From Carettochelys insculpta (Eukaryota; Chordata; Testudines; Carettochelyidae): DNA of 64,000 bases. The notes below the pieces were generated by a model. That model worked only from the letters and a program-made list of their open reading frames with translations. It was not told the DNA's origin and made no database searches. Within the stretch, counting starts at the first letter, position 1. Each line of letters opens with the position of its first letter. Below, one piece after another: positions 35,319 through 47,114 of this stretch. Location of the stretch: the NCBI RefSeq assembly GCF_033958435.1, contig NC_134147.1, forward strand, positions 48,478,001 to 48,542,000, written 5' to 3'. Made by a program: the position numbers and the translations under genes.

Positions 35319-37136
35319 CTGAACCTGTGAGAGCCATTTCACTAGTAATGAAACCACTTAACAGGCATGTGCTAATACTATTTACTGACAAAAACAGCTG
35401 TGTCTTGTTATGGCTACAGAATCTTTAGTTTAAAATTTGTTTTAAATATTTCATTAGTTTGTGAATGAAGATTATAAAATCATATCTTTAAAAAATCATT
35501 GCACAGATATTTAGATACATAAACTGAATATTCAGTTTTAGTCCTGAATGTTTGGCTCCTCAGACATACAGCTTTTAGAATAATTTCCTCAAAAGATCAC
35601 TCTTACATAAAACACACACTTTAATTACTACAGTACAAAAACTTGCTTCCAAAGTCTTCCTACCCTTTCTATTCATCTCTTTTCTCCTGGCACTCCCTTA
35701 AAGGGACAAGATTTCTTTTCTTCCAGATAGCTGGACAAATGAGCTTCCCTTTTACTTCTAACTACTGAAGAACTAATTTCCAGGGAACCCTCCACCGAAA
35801 TCAGAAGCTTACAAAGATATAAAGCCCTTTCGTGTGCCTAAAATCTTTGGAAACATATTTTAACATGCCTGGCTCTTAGCCTTAGGCACTGCCGGGGGCA
35901 GGGACCATGCTGTCCTCCCATTGGCTGGGTCAGGGCAAGGAAGGAACCACTCCCAGGAAGAACACAGGACTGGCCTGCATGGGGATATTCGTCCTGGACA
36001 GTCAGGGGCAGGGAGCAAGGAGCACCTTGGAGTAAGATGCCTTGAAGCATGCCCAGCCACTAAGTCCGCCAGAAGCAATCTGTCGCAGATGATTGCTGCC
36101 ATTAAGAGACAGCGGTAAGAGATGCCTGTTGACCCCTAAAGCCCTTTGCAGTTTGGGGTGGCTACATTCAGGCATGTATCCAGATCCAATGTGCTGCAAG
36201 CACAGACCTGATGTTCTCTGTCTCAGAGCCCTTGGGAGGCTGCAGCCAGGAGAGAATCCTCAATTGCACAAATGGTTCCCACCCAGGCAGACAGAGCACA
36301 CGATTCCTGGTGCCGGTTGTGGAACGTTTGGTATGGCTGTGTGTTGTCCACACTGTACCAGAGTCCGGCTGGTACAGCCATGCTGGCATAGGCCTTTCAT
36401 GTAAGCCGGCAGAAAGAATTCTGCTACTGGCACAGCTCCCCCAGCCAGCATTTGCTCAGCTGACAGCGGCACTGGTCTCTTGGTATAGCTGTGTGCACAC
36501 AGCCAGGTTTCCAGGGCAGCTCTGTCAGCTCAGGCATGTAGTTAAACTCCTCATGCAACACAGCTATGCCAGCAAACACTGTAAGGTAGGCCAGGTCTCT
36601 GTGGGTGAGTTGTAAGAAGGGTTCCCTGCCTCTTCGTCTGGGAGAAGCAAGAGCCTTCTTCCTCCATGGCTGCCATTTGTTTACAGGGGACATGTGTTCT
36701 CCTGGTTGGGCACATGTCCCATTTCCTCTGTGGATTCATGATATAAACAAACCAACAGGCGGGCAAGATCCCAGACCTTTGACTAGAGAGAGCAGCATCC
36801 AAAAGCCAGATTGGCTGAGTTTCCACCTTCCGCTGCTAGCAGATGGTGGTTTACCACTGACTAGTAGAACATTGCCTTCCGAGTCCAATTTCCTCTCTAC
36901 AGAGATAGAGAATAATTAACATCCTATCCCCAGTGGCTTTTGCCTTTCTTTCCATTTAGTAAGAATCACATGTTTATAAACCAGTAACTAGTAAAAATTA
37001 CACCTCTGATTTGGTTGTGCTGTTAGCTGTAGTGCCATGATGTGGACTCCAACATTCAGTGGCAGAAGCCTCTCATGGCCTATGTATGGTGCCTGCATCT
37101 GAGTGTTAGAAAGAGCAGGTCTCATTTCAGCTCTAG

Positions 37137-37600
37137 TAACAGAGAGATAGCTGTGTTAGTCTATATTCTATCAAAACGAAACAGCAGTCCAGTAGCACTT
37201 TCAAAACTAACAAAATAATTTATTAGGTGATGAGCTTTCATGGGACAGACCCACTTCTTCAGACCTTAGCCATATCAGAACAGACTCAATATTTAAGGCA
37301 CAGAGAACCAAAAATAGTTATCAAGGTTGACAAATCAAAAAAACTGAAATGAAGGTGGGCAAATCAGAAGAGAAGAGGGGTGGTGGGAGGAGGGGGGAAG
37401 TTAAGAGTCAGATAAAATAAAGTATGTAAAAGAGTCCTTATACAAGGCTAGGTGATTGGCATCCCGATTCAAACCACATGTTAATGTGTCGAATTTGAAT
37501 ATAAAAGAGAGCTCAGCACTCTCTCTTTGTAGGCAATTCTTAAATCTCAGGTCAGGTCTAGAGCAGACCTGAGATTTCACTGTGGATTAAAATCAAAGAC
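37137..37600 (-). mobile_element. PLE 3' end (family A), reverse strand
   Basis: On the - strand the PLE coding end (..FYIQIRHINMWFESGCQSPS) is followed by the 3' region (ATTGAGTCTGTTCTGATATG), the hammerhead-like core (37227-37266) and the terminal arm to CTATCTCTCTGTTAC. The coding part is decayed. Only the 3' portion was retained, a usual result of 5' truncation. Confidence 0.8.
37227..37266 (-). ncRNA. Hammerhead-ribozyme-like motif, PLE family A
   Basis: On the - strand: GGU, CUGAAGA, stem II GUGGG/CCCAU, GAAA, GCUC, AUCACC. The core is complete but stem I is weakened (GGU in place of GAU). Confidence 0.45.
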
Positions 37601-38769
37601 AACGTTTCAGACAAAGAAACATAAGGGAAAGATGAGGAAATGAGAACAGTGGCAACATGAAAAAACTTTGCTGTGAAGCCATTTTACTTTGGATGCTTCA
37701 GACAAATATTTAAATACTCTACTGAAAAAAAATTAGAAGGAAAAATTGGCATGAAAAACAAGAGATGGAAATAATCCTTTGCCCTTCTATGGCCTCTAGG
37801 ACTGCAGTTAAGTCCTCAAATAAATTAATCCTCAAGAATCCCTGTAAGGCAGGAATTTATGTTTCCATTTTACAGGTAGAGAAACTGAGGAACAGAGCAG
37901 TTGAATAAGGAATACTGAAACCAAGTGATATTCCAAGTTCCTCTGAAAAGCATCTACCCAGCAAACCAGCATCAGAGTCAAGAACTGCATCTAGGAGCTC
38001 CAGGTTTTCAACCTCTCCATGCTGCCCTCAACCACAAGCAAACCTCTTCCCTAGGCATGACAGTCACAGCTATAGACCAGAGAAGATACTGACTGAGGGG
38101 GTCATACTGCTCATTCCTAGACATGTTCATTGTTCAGGTGCCTGACTACTGTGGATCAATAACCACTATTTATCATTGTAAATATGCTGCTAATAGAGCA
38201 CCAATACATTAACTCAGACACTATTACACTATTACACTAATTACCAAAGAGCAACTGTAGCTGTATCTTTTTCTGTCAGCAATCTGTTTATCACCATGTC
38301 TCCTATGCACATAAGGCTTGATTTGACAGCCACTGTGCCAGTAATTTGCAGCCATGAACACATATCACAGGTGCAAAAAACTCCATCCCCTGCCCACTAA
38401 AATCTCACAGACAGGCTGGTTTTACCTTCCTTGGCATTATTTTAAAATTAAGCATGGAAACTCACAAATCCACCCACAACATGTCAGCAATGTTAGGTGC
38501 ACAGTGTAGTCAAGCCCCAGAAAAGCAAAAAATTAAGATCATGCTAAATTGTACCCTGGACAATATTCGGGATTTGGATAGTTTATAAAATGATTTTTAA
38601 AATGCCACTAAAGTGACCAGTTACATAATAGCTGAAATATAAGGCAGAACCATCATATATTTGATATGTACTCAACACAAAGACTAGTAGTTACCAGGGC
38701 ACCTTTTGTGCAAGCGTAGTCATTATTTTTGATGCTATGAGTGACAAAACCTGTATTCTAAAAGATACC

Positions 38770-38929
38770 AGATGCTGCTGGAAAGAACATTAAAAATACT
38801 CAATGGTCTGGAAAAAGTCTTACAAAAAGAGCAAGCAAAAAGATTGGGATTGTTGCATTAGAAAGGAGACATCCAGAGGGAACATGAGAAAAGTTGATAC
38901 AACACTGACTGGTCTAGAGAAGATCTAGA
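38770..38929 (+). mobile_element. Older CR1 fragment, left part (interrupted by the young CR1)
   Basis: Degraded sequence resembling the late coding part of an older CR1 (...GGGATTGTTGCATTAGAAAG...AACACTGACTGGTCTAGAGAAG...) stops where the young CR1 starts. Its continuation resumes after that element's tail. Confidence 0.5.
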
Positions 38930-41438
38930 TCTTAAATAACTGCTTCTTGGAGCAGCTAGTACAGGAACCCACAAGGGGAGAGTCAATTCTTGATCTAGTC
39001 TTGACTGGAACGCAGGATCTGGTCCAAGAAGTAACTGTTACTGGACCGCTTGGAAATAGTGACCACAATATAATAACTTTTAATATTCCTGTGTTGGGAA
39101 GAACACCACAGCGGTCAAACACTCTGGCATTTAATTTCAAAAAGGGGAATTACACTAAAATGAGGAAGCTAGTTAAACAGAAACTAAAAGGTAGAGTAAT
39201 TAAACTAAAATCCCTGGAAGCTGCATGGAAACTGTTTAAAGACACCATACTAGAGGCCCAACTTAAATGTATACCCCAAATAAAAAAGCACAGTAAGAGA
39301 CCTAACAAAGAACCACCATGGCTAAACAGCCATGTTAAAAAGGCAGTGAGAGAGAAAAGGGCAGCTTTTAAAAAGTGGAAGTCAAATCCTAGTGAGGAAA
39401 ATAGAAAGGAACATAAACACTCCCAAATTAAGTGTCATAATGTAATAAGAAAAGCCAAAAAAGATTTTGAGGAACAGCTAGCCAAAAATTCAAAAAACGA
39501 TAGTAAAATGTTTTTTAAATACATTAGAAGCAGGAAGCCCGCTAAAAAAGCAGTGGGGCCCTTGGACAACAAAGATATAAAAGGAGCGATCAAGGAAGAC
39601 AGTGCCATTGCGGAGCGATTAAATGATTTCTTTGCTTCAGTCTTCACGGCTGAGGATGTTACAGAGGTTCCTAAATCTGAGCCAGCCTTTTTAGGTGACA
39701 AATCTGAGGAACTCACTCAGATTGAAGTGACATTAGAGGAGGTTTTGGAGTTAATTGATAAGCTGAATAGTAACAAGTCTCCAGGACCAGACGGCAGTCA
39801 CCCAAGGGTTCTGAAAGAACTCAAATGTGAAATTGTGGAGTTATTAACAGTGGTTTGTAACCTATCCTTTAAATCCACTTTGGTACCAAATGACTGGAAG
39901 ACGGCCAATATAACGCCAATATTTAAAAAAGGCTCTAGAGGAGACCCTGGCAATTATAGACCGATAAGTTTAACATCAGTACCAGGCAAATTAGTAGAAA
40001 CACTAGTAAAGAATAAAATTGCAAGGCACGTAGAAGAGCACGAATTGTTGGGCAAAAGTCAGCATGGTTTCTGCAGAGGGAAGTCGTGTCTAACTAATCT
40101 ATTAGAATTCTTTGAAGGGGTTAATAAACATGCAGACAAGGGGCACCCAGTGGACATAATATAGCTAGATTTCCAGAAAGCCTTTGACACGGTCCCACAC
40201 CAAAGGCTTTTATGTAAATTAGGTGGTCATGGGATAGGAGGAAAGATCCTTTCATGGATCGGAAATTGGTTAAAAGACAGAAAACAAAGGGTGGGAATAA
40301 ATGGTAAATTTTCACAATGGAGGAGGGTAACTAGTGGTGTTCCCCAGGGCTCAGTCCTGGGACCGATCCTGTTCAACTTGTTCATCAATCACCTAGAAAA
40401 TGAGGTAAGCAGTGAGGTGGCAAAGTTTGCAGATGACACCAAGTTGTTCAGGACAGTCAAAAGCAAAAGGGATTGTGAAGAACTACAAAAAGATCTCACC
40501 AAACTGAGTGATTGGGCAGCAACATGGCAAATGAAATGTAATGTGGGTAAGTGTAAGGTAATGCATGTTGGAAAAAATAACCCAAATTACACATACTACA
40601 TGATGGGGTCAAATTTAGCTACAACAGATCAGGAAAGGGATCTTGGAGATATAGTGGATAGTTCTCTGAAGACATCCACGCAGTGTGCAGTGGCAGTTAG
40701 TAAGGCAAATAGGATGTTAGGAATTATTAAAAAAGGGATCGATAATAAGACAAAAGATATCATACTTCCCCTATATAAAACTATGGTACGCCCACATCTT
40801 GAGTACTGCGTGCAGATGTGGTCTCCTCACCTCAAAAAAGATATATTGGCATTAGAAAAGGTTCAGAAAAGGGCGACTAAGATGATTAGGGGCTCGGAAC
40901 GGGTACCATATGGGGAGAGGCTAGAGAGACTGGGACTTTTCAGTTTGGAAAAGAGGCGATTGAGGGGCGATATGATAGAGGTATATAAAATCATGAATGG
41001 TGTGGAGAAAGTGAATATAGAAAAATTATTTACGTTTTCCCATAATACAAGAACTAGGGGACACCAAATGAAATTGATGGGTAGTAGGTTCAAAACTAAT
41101 AAAAGGAAATTTTTCTTCACACAGCGCACAGTCAACCTGTGGAACTCCTTGCCCGAGGAGGCTGTGAAGGCCAGGACTCTATTAGGGTTTAAAAAAGAGC
41201 TTGATAAATTTTTTCAGGTTAAGTCCATAAATGGCTATTAGCCAGGGATAAAGTATGGTGCCCTAGCCTTCAGAACAAGGGCAGGAGATGGATGGCAGGA
41301 GATAAATCACTTGATCATTGTCTTCTGTTCTCCTTCTCTGGGGCACCTGGCATTGGCCACCGTCGGCAGATGGGATGCTGGGCTGGATGGACCTTTGGTC
41401 TGACCCAGTATGGCCATTCTTATGTTCTTATGTTCTTA
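38930..41438 (+). mobile_element. Young CR1 LINE, 5'-truncated, reverse transcriptase nearly open
   Basis: The element begins in the C-terminal part of the CR1 endonuclease: the SDHN of GNSDHNIITFNI is the catalytic SDH motif. The linker follows, then the reverse transcriptase with [23 protein letters not shown], a [10 protein letters not shown] block and FADD at 40425-40436, to a final stop at 41239-41241. The frame is open from 38947 except for one TAG at 40162-40164, immediately before LDFQKAFD. The 3'UTR carries the ...GGACCTTTGGTCTGACCCAG... signature and ends in short ATGTTCTT-type tandem repeats at about 41417-41438, the usual CR1 tail. Lack of frameshifts over 2.3 kb indicates a recent insertion. 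As a 5'-truncated copy it cannot be autonomous. Confidence 0.95.
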
Positions 41439-41690
41439 TCTGTTCTCATTGGCTCCTAATACAAGAACAAAGGATCATTCAGTGAAATTACAAAGCAGGA
41501 CATTCAAAATTGGTGCAAGACAATACCTTTCTACACAACAGGCAATTCAGTTATGGAACTCATTGCCATGAGAAACTCCTAAGCCAAGAATTTAGCAAGG
41601 TTCAAAGAGGGGTGTGATGTTTTTATGAATACAAATATCCACAGTTCTAAGAGTTAATGTTAATGAAAAGGCTCTTGAGCAGGATATAAA
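41439..41690 (+). mobile_element. Older CR1 fragment, right part
   Basis: The sequence resumes with CTGTTCTCATTGGCTCCTAA, then text matching the CR1 segment for '...NTR..GHQ.K...FR..T.NLWNSLP' in strongly decayed form (GTTATGGAACTCATTGCCATGAG). It fits as the continuation of the fragment before the young CR1. Confidence 0.5.
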
Positions 41691-42154
41691 ATCTTATATT
41701 TCTGAGTTTAAGTCTAAACTCTATTAAGAATTTGGCTGCAACTAGGTCCAGATATAGGGGCAGGTGATCCAAAGGGATCCCCTGGGATATCAGTTTTCAG
41801 GTGTGCCAGGCTCAGGGTGCTGTTATGGGCGGTGGTGACAAAAGGGAAAATAAAACATTCGCAGTAAAACATTTCAGTTATTCCACATGAGGATTCATTT
41901 TTCACTAACCTCCTAGAATATACCGGAACTTTGTAGAATTCTGTACATTTAGATGAAAAAAAAATTTGCTTATATGTGGCATGTATATATTCAGATCCTA
42001 GCATGCAAATTTAGCACCCTTTATAATAAGGATAAATCATACATGTAAATCAGGCATCAAAGTCACAAAATGGGCTACAAATGCAATAAAAAATAAGGTA
42101 TTTTAACAACTAGAGGAGGCACCATTTAGTCAGAGGCCAGCCCTCTTTCTGACT

Positions 42155-43376
42155 TTCCAGTATTTAACTTACTGTGCATCAATTAGTAAAGTAACAGAGG
42201 ATTTTTTTTAAATTACAGACCAGTTTCTGACAGCTACAAAACTCCTAAAGAATTGTGTTGTAAAACAAATTCCTTCCCTTCTAAACCATTAATACCGATG
42301 CAAAGTGGAGCAGCTAAACTACGTACCCCCACCCTATTTCTCTCACCACCTCACTTTTTTTCCACCTCCTCTTGACCGGTGGGGGGCTGTGGCTCTGGCC
42401 TTCGAGGGAAAGCACAGGCAGAAAGAATGCAGCAGGGATTAGCCTCCCCAAAGTGGTTGGGGCTCCACCCGCCACAACTGTCTGAGCAATTTAAACAGGT
42501 CTGGGGCCCCCAGGCCCTTTTAAATAACCTGCAAGTCCTGGACACTTGCCCCATTTGCCCCCCACCCATCACTGAGCCAGGCTAACCCCCCCTCCCACAC
42601 TCCAAATCCCTGGCCCCCAGCCTGGAGCCCCTTCCTGCTGCACCCCAAATCCTTCATCCCAGGCTTTAGCTCAGAGCACGCACTCCTAGCTGGAGCACCC
42701 CCCTCCCATATTCTGAACCCATTATCTTTGTGCTCACCCCAGATCCTAGGGGGCCCCATAAAATCTAATAGCCCCGGCCTCCAGAAGAGTTAATCCAGCC
42801 CTACCAGCCCTCTACCTTAATTCACCTACCTTGTCCCCTTGTTCCTGTCTCTGATCCCTCCTGAGCCCTATCCCCCACCCTTCATGGGACTCCTCCAAAC
42901 CCAGGATCCCCCAGCTAACCCCTGGCCTGGGCCCACCTGCCCATTACTCCAGAGACTCGCCTGCTCATGCTGCCTGTGTGCTACCAAGCTAAGCGCAACC
43001 GCCCAGCAGCTGCCCCACTTCTCCCCAAGTGTCTGCCCCATTCCCTGCCACAGGGTCCTGCCCTCCATATCCCAAATGTATTACCTGCCAGAAGCGTGTT
43101 GCTGGGGGCTATATCTTGCCCCTCCTCCATCCCCTCTGGCCCCCTGGGCTCTAGCGTGTTTAAACAATATGCTTAAAGAGCCCACAAACCTCCTCCAGCC
43201 AGCTCTTTCAACAGACAGCCCCACTGTTTAAAGAGCTGTCTCTTTAAAATTCAGGTCCCCTTTTTGCAACATACAGGATAATTAACCTGTTGTTTAAAAA
43301 AAGTTGAGACACTCTCCAGGGAGCTAAAAAAAGGGACAGTCCCAGCTAAAACAGCATGGGAAGTCACCCTACCTAG
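42155..43376. mobile_element. Partial inverted copy of the large AGGGTGACC element
   Basis: Read in reverse, it starts GTAGGGTGACTTCCCATGCTGTTTTAGCTGG and follows the other copy: TGTTGCAAA, CTGAATTTTAAAGAGACAGC, CAGCAATTTAAA-type segments, the region around GCAGCAGGGATTAGCCTCCC, and CTGTTACTTTACTAATTGATGCAC. Homology fades near 42155. Here the element has no CR1 insertion, which defines the insertion in the copy at 50549. Confidence 0.75.
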
Positions 43377-43796
43377 TGTGTACAAGATTTGACTCCCTCC
43401 CAAGCAATTTGGTAACTGTGAAAAAAGATATTTTTCACTGTGTTATGAAATGGCTTTGAGATATCCGCATGTGATCATGCTCTACAGCCACTTAAATTCT
43501 CCTGTTTCTGCAGCATGTACAAGTTGAACATTAAATTATATTACATTGCAGAAGGGCTATCTTCCCAGAGATAGCTTTAACTCAGAACTCATCTCTGCCA
43601 TGTACAGAGTGCCCTTCACTTCCTGATACATCACTGACACAACAGAAAATAAGACACAATAGTTAAACCTGCAGCGACTGCTTTTGTGTGTTGTTTTGAA
43701 CTGAGCTGGATGAAATGCAATGAAACTCACAACTCTTCTGGCTTTTGGTTTTGCAATCAAGCTTTATTCCAAATACAGTCAAGACGTTCACTCAGG

Positions 43797-43978
43797 CTAC
43801 GAGTTTCAGAAGGGTAGCTGTGTTAGTCACTTTTAGCAAAAATCAACGGGCAGTTCTGTGGTACTTTATGACCAACAAATTGATTTGGGCAGATGCTTTT
43901 GTTGGCGGAAGCCCATGTAAGCATCTGCCCAAATAAATATGCTAGTCTCTAAGATGCCACAGGACTCCTCGTCATTTT
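43797..43978. mobile_element. PLE-derived foldback (family B), core lost
   Basis: Left arm TTTCAGAAGGGTAGCTGTGTTAGTC...GGCAGATGCTTTTGTTGGC; right arm GCATCTGCCCAAATAAATATGCTAGTCTCTAAGATGCCACAGGACTCCTCGTC. The arms pair, but the central ribozyme-like segment has been replaced by a short spacer. Confidence 0.7.
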
Positions 43979-44134
43979 CACTAAGGCTCTGGCTACACAA
44001 CAGCTGAACTCAACATTAATTACGTCTCTCAGGAGCAGTGCTTAATTTGTGCCAGGGCTTAGGCTTGGAAGTTCATATCCCTGACATGGTGTATCAATTA
44101 TACATGGAGATACACATATACATATCTCTTAGAA

Positions 44135-44285
44135 CTACCTTAAGAGATCATTGAGTCCAGTCCTCTGCCCTCTCGGCAGGACCGAGCACCATCCCTGACA
44201 GATCTTTTTTTTAATCTATTTTCCACAGACCCCTAAATGGCCTCCTTAAGGATTGAACTCACAACCCTCGACTCACAAGGCAAAT
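44135..44285 (-). mobile_element. Short CR1-type 3' fragment, reverse orientation
   Basis: AGATCATTGAGTCCAGTCCT...GGCAGGACCGAGCACCATCCCTGACAGAT resembles the reverse complement of an older CR1 3' segment. It lies inside sequence with short inverted-repeat element ends (43981-44530). Confidence 0.55.
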
Positions 44286-44544
44286 ATGAATGCAAGAAAA
44301 CCCACTTGAGCCCCAGCATCTCTTTTATTACAAATTAAGCACTTCACAGCAGGAGTATTAGTCACTACCCTGTAAGCTGTAATTTATTCCAGTTTAAGCA
44401 CCAATGTGGACAGTGCTACATCAGCAAGAGAACTTGTGCTGACTTAGCTACTGCCACTTGCAAGGGCCGGTGTAATTAAGGTGATGGGAGCAGCTGCACC
44501 ACTGTAATCTCTCCAGCATAGCCATGGCCGAAGGCTCACAAAGC

Positions 44545-45606
44545 TTCCCAATAGCAACGAAGGGTCCTGTGGCACCTTACAAAGTAACAGAAAAGTTCTG
44601 ACCATGAGCTTTCGTGAGCACAGACTCACTTCATCTGATGCTGCTCTTGGAAATCTGCAGGGCCAGGTATAAATAAGCCAGAGCAAGGGTGGGGATAACA
44701 AGGTTGGCTCAGTCAGCAAGGGTGAGGCTCACTACCAGCAGTTGATCTGGAGGTGTGAACACCAAGGGAGGGGAAGCTGCTTTTGTATTTAGCCAGCCAT
44801 TCGCAGCCTTTGTTTAAGCCAGAGCTGAGGGCGTCGAATTTGCAGATGAATTGTAGCTCAGAAGTTTCTCTTTGGAGTCTGGTCCTGAAATTTCTTTGCT
44901 GTAGGATAGCTACTTTTAAGTCTGCTATTGTGTGGCCTGGGAGATTGAAGTGCTCTCCTACAGGTTTTTGTATATTGCCATTTCTGATATCTAATTTGTG
45001 TGCGTTTATCCTTTTACATAGAGACTATCCAGTTTGTCCGATGTGTATAGCAGAGGGGCATTGCTGGCACATGATGGCATGAATTATATTGGTAGATGTG
45101 CAGCTGAATGAACCCACGAAGGTGTGGCTCATCTGGTTAGGTCCTGTAATGGTGTTGCTGGTGTAGAGATGTGGGCAGAGCTGGCAATGAGGTTTGTTGC
45201 ATGGATGGGTCCCTGAGTTAGAGTGACTGTGGTGCAGTGTATAGTTGCTGGTTAGGATTTGCTTCAGGTTGGCAGGTTGTCTGTGGGCAAGGACTGGTCT
45301 GCCTCCCAAGGCCTGTGAAAGTGGGGGATCATTGTCCAGGATGGGTTGTAAATCCCTGATGATGCGCTGTAGAGGTTTTAGCTGAGGACTGTAGGTGATA
45401 GCTAGTGGTGTTCTGTTGGTTTCTCTGTTGGGCTTGTCCTGTAGTAAGAGGCTTCGTGGCACACGTCTGGCTCTGTTGATCTGTTTTTTCACTTCCTCAG
45501 GTGGGCATTGCAGTTTCAAGAATGCTTGGTAGAGATCCTGTAGGTGTTTGTCTCTGTCAGAAGGGTTGGAGCAAATGCGGTTATACATTGTACAGTAGAC
45601 AGCCAC
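44545..45606 (-). mobile_element. PLE coding fragment with GIY-YIG endonuclease and family B 3' end, reverse strand
   Basis: The - strand frame 45025-45606 (193 codons) covers the end of a Penelope-like reverse transcriptase/linker, with a Cys/His-rich segment (CNKPHCQLCPHL), and the start of the GIY-YIG endonuclease (FSCTSTNIIHAIMCQQC.., HIGQTG). The frame then breaks; endonuclease continues as NIQKPVGEHFNLPGHTIADL and FICKFDALSSGLNKGC. A family B terminus with a mutated hammerhead-like core (CAGATGA, so U4 is lost; 44601-44648) follows. The catalytic reverse transcriptase half is missing; a GATA microsatellite begins where it should continue. Confidence 0.9.
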
Positions 45607-45615
45607 GCACTAGGA

Positions 45616-45630
45616 TATAGATAGATAGAC

Positions 45631-45662
<32 letters not shown>
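45616..45662. repeat. (GATA)n microsatellite at the junction of two PLE fragments
   Basis: About eleven near-perfect GATA units (one GACA) lie exactly between a reverse-strand and a forward-strand PLE fragment. Confidence 0.95.
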
Positions 45663-45663
<1 letters not shown>

Positions 45664-45950
45664 TACAGCTCTGCCCACGTATCTACACCAGCAACACCAT
45701 TACAGGACCTAACCAGATCAGCCACACCATCGTGGGTTCATTCAGCTGCACATCTACCAATATAATTTATGCCATATTGTGCCAGCAATATATTGAGTCT
45801 GTTCTGGTCTGGATATGGTCTGAAGAAGTGGGTCTGTCCCACGAAAGCTCACCTAATAAACTATTTTGCTAGTCTTTAAAGTGCTACTTGACTGCTTTTT
45901 GTTTTGATAGTGTATAGACTAGCACGGCTTACTCTCTGTTACTATTCAGA
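45663..45950 (+). mobile_element. PLE fragment with family A 3' end, forward strand
   Basis: The + strand begins in the same PLE coding segment as its neighbour (YTSNTITGPNQISHTIVGSF, STNIIYAILCQQ). It jumps by an internal deletion to the 3' region (ATTGAGTCTGTTCTGGTCTG) and ends in a family A arm with hammerhead-like core 45816-45856 (CTGAAGA, full stem II, GAAAGCTC, but AT of AUCA deleted). The end is ...GCACGGCTTACTCTCTGTTACT. Confidence 0.9.
45816..45856 (+). ncRNA. Hammerhead-ribozyme-like motif, PLE family A, stem I damaged
   Basis: CUGAAGA (45820-45826), perfect stem II GUGGG/CCCAC and GAAAGCUC are present, but the AU after the predicted cleavage site is deleted, so stem I cannot form as in the other copies. 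Confidence 0.4.
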
Positions 45951-46600
45951 AAGATCAGGTGAAGCTCATGGTTTTAACATAAAACGAGCAGAAATTCTGA
46001 GTTATTCATATTGCTAGAAGTGGAAAAAAATGTCTGTCTGACCCACTGTAAACCAAAGTTGTTGAGTTTCACCCAGCTCTGGTTCTAACATTGCACAATA
46101 TAGTCTCGAAGGTTCTGTTGACCCTAGCCTTAAAACAAATCCATGAACTCTGTCTTTGTCAATATGCTGCATATCACAGCAATATAGAATTTACCCATAT
46201 GAAAGTGATAGTGGGGTTATAAGTCCAGTACTCTGGCGTCAACAGAACAGGACTACATGAGCTGCAGGAAACTTGCTGTTGGCAATAGAGAATTACACAC
46301 TGCCAAGCCCTTCTGTTTCCAGCCAAAAGAAAGCAGTGAAACAAATACACAGTTAACAGCCTCCTCTTTGTTGAATATACATATTGCTCTCAGTGCAGTG
46401 AAGAGACATCTCTGAATGAGAACTTGAGGTCATAGCACCTTTAAACCCTATTTAATTCAGGCTCATCTGTCACCAGAAGATTCTCGCCTCCCGAAAGGCA
46501 TTTTTAATAAGGGGAGTGAAACCTGAAATCACAGGCTTTCTGCCAGCTGCATCTGTCTTTCTCTGAAGATGCAGGAGGGTGTGTCTTAAGGAAAGTAGAG

Positions 46601-46610
46601 TATTATAAGG
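46601..46610 (+). promoter_or_regulatory. TATA-like box upstream of the small secreted-protein gene
   Basis: TATTATAAGG lies about 55 nt before the ATG at 46661. That spacing would fit a TATA box with a start site near 46630-46640 and a 5' leader of 20-30 nt. Seen by eye only. If the true leader is longer or spliced, this site is coincidental. Confidence 0.3.
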
Positions 46611-46660
46611 GTCTTAAGGTTTGAGGGGAAGAAAGGACACACGTTTGAAAATAAGGAAAA

Positions 46661-46727
46661 ATGAAGTTAGTGTTTGCCATCTCCTTATTTGCAACTTTCC
46701 TTACTCTCTTTGATGCAACAGACTCAG
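46661..46727 (+). CDS. Unnamed small secreted protein, exon 1 (signal peptide)
   Basis: An ATG in good context (AAAAATGA) opens 22 codons: Met-Lys, a hydrophobic core VFAISLFATFLTLF and a polar end DATDS. This is a typical secretory signal peptide, with likely cleavage near Ser22/Ala23. The exon stops at CAG/GTAAGA in phase 1, the usual phase for a signal-peptide exon, and joins exon 2 at 49114 in frame. The joined product so far is 67 residues. No repeat family explains the sequence. I do not recognise the protein; it could be a relative of the small secreted cartilage/neural peptides UCMA or augurin (ECRG4), or unrelated. Confidence 0.6.
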
Positions 46728-47114
46728 GTAAGAAGTCAGGGACTTTTCTTTTGAACTTTGGCTTGAAATGTCTTAACTAGGAGAATTCAAGTGCAGCTCA
46801 ACTGTTGTAAAAAAGGCGATTTCTTGCTCAAAAGATCTATTCCTTGAGTGTTTTCCTAGGCATAATTACGTATAGGATTTAATGCTTCTTATCCACGCAG
46901 ATAAGAGTACTGCATTCTTTTATGTGCATCATCAACAGAAGTGTTCACTTAAGTACTGTAGTTAACTCAGTCCTTCAGCTACACCTGTGTAAATCCATTG
47001 GCAGGAGTGATGCTATACAAGTGTCAATGAGAAGCTCATTTTAAGACAGTAGAGCTACATTAAAATATGGTGAGTAAGGGCTTTTGTGAAAGCTTGTAAT
47101 ATTCTGAACATGAT

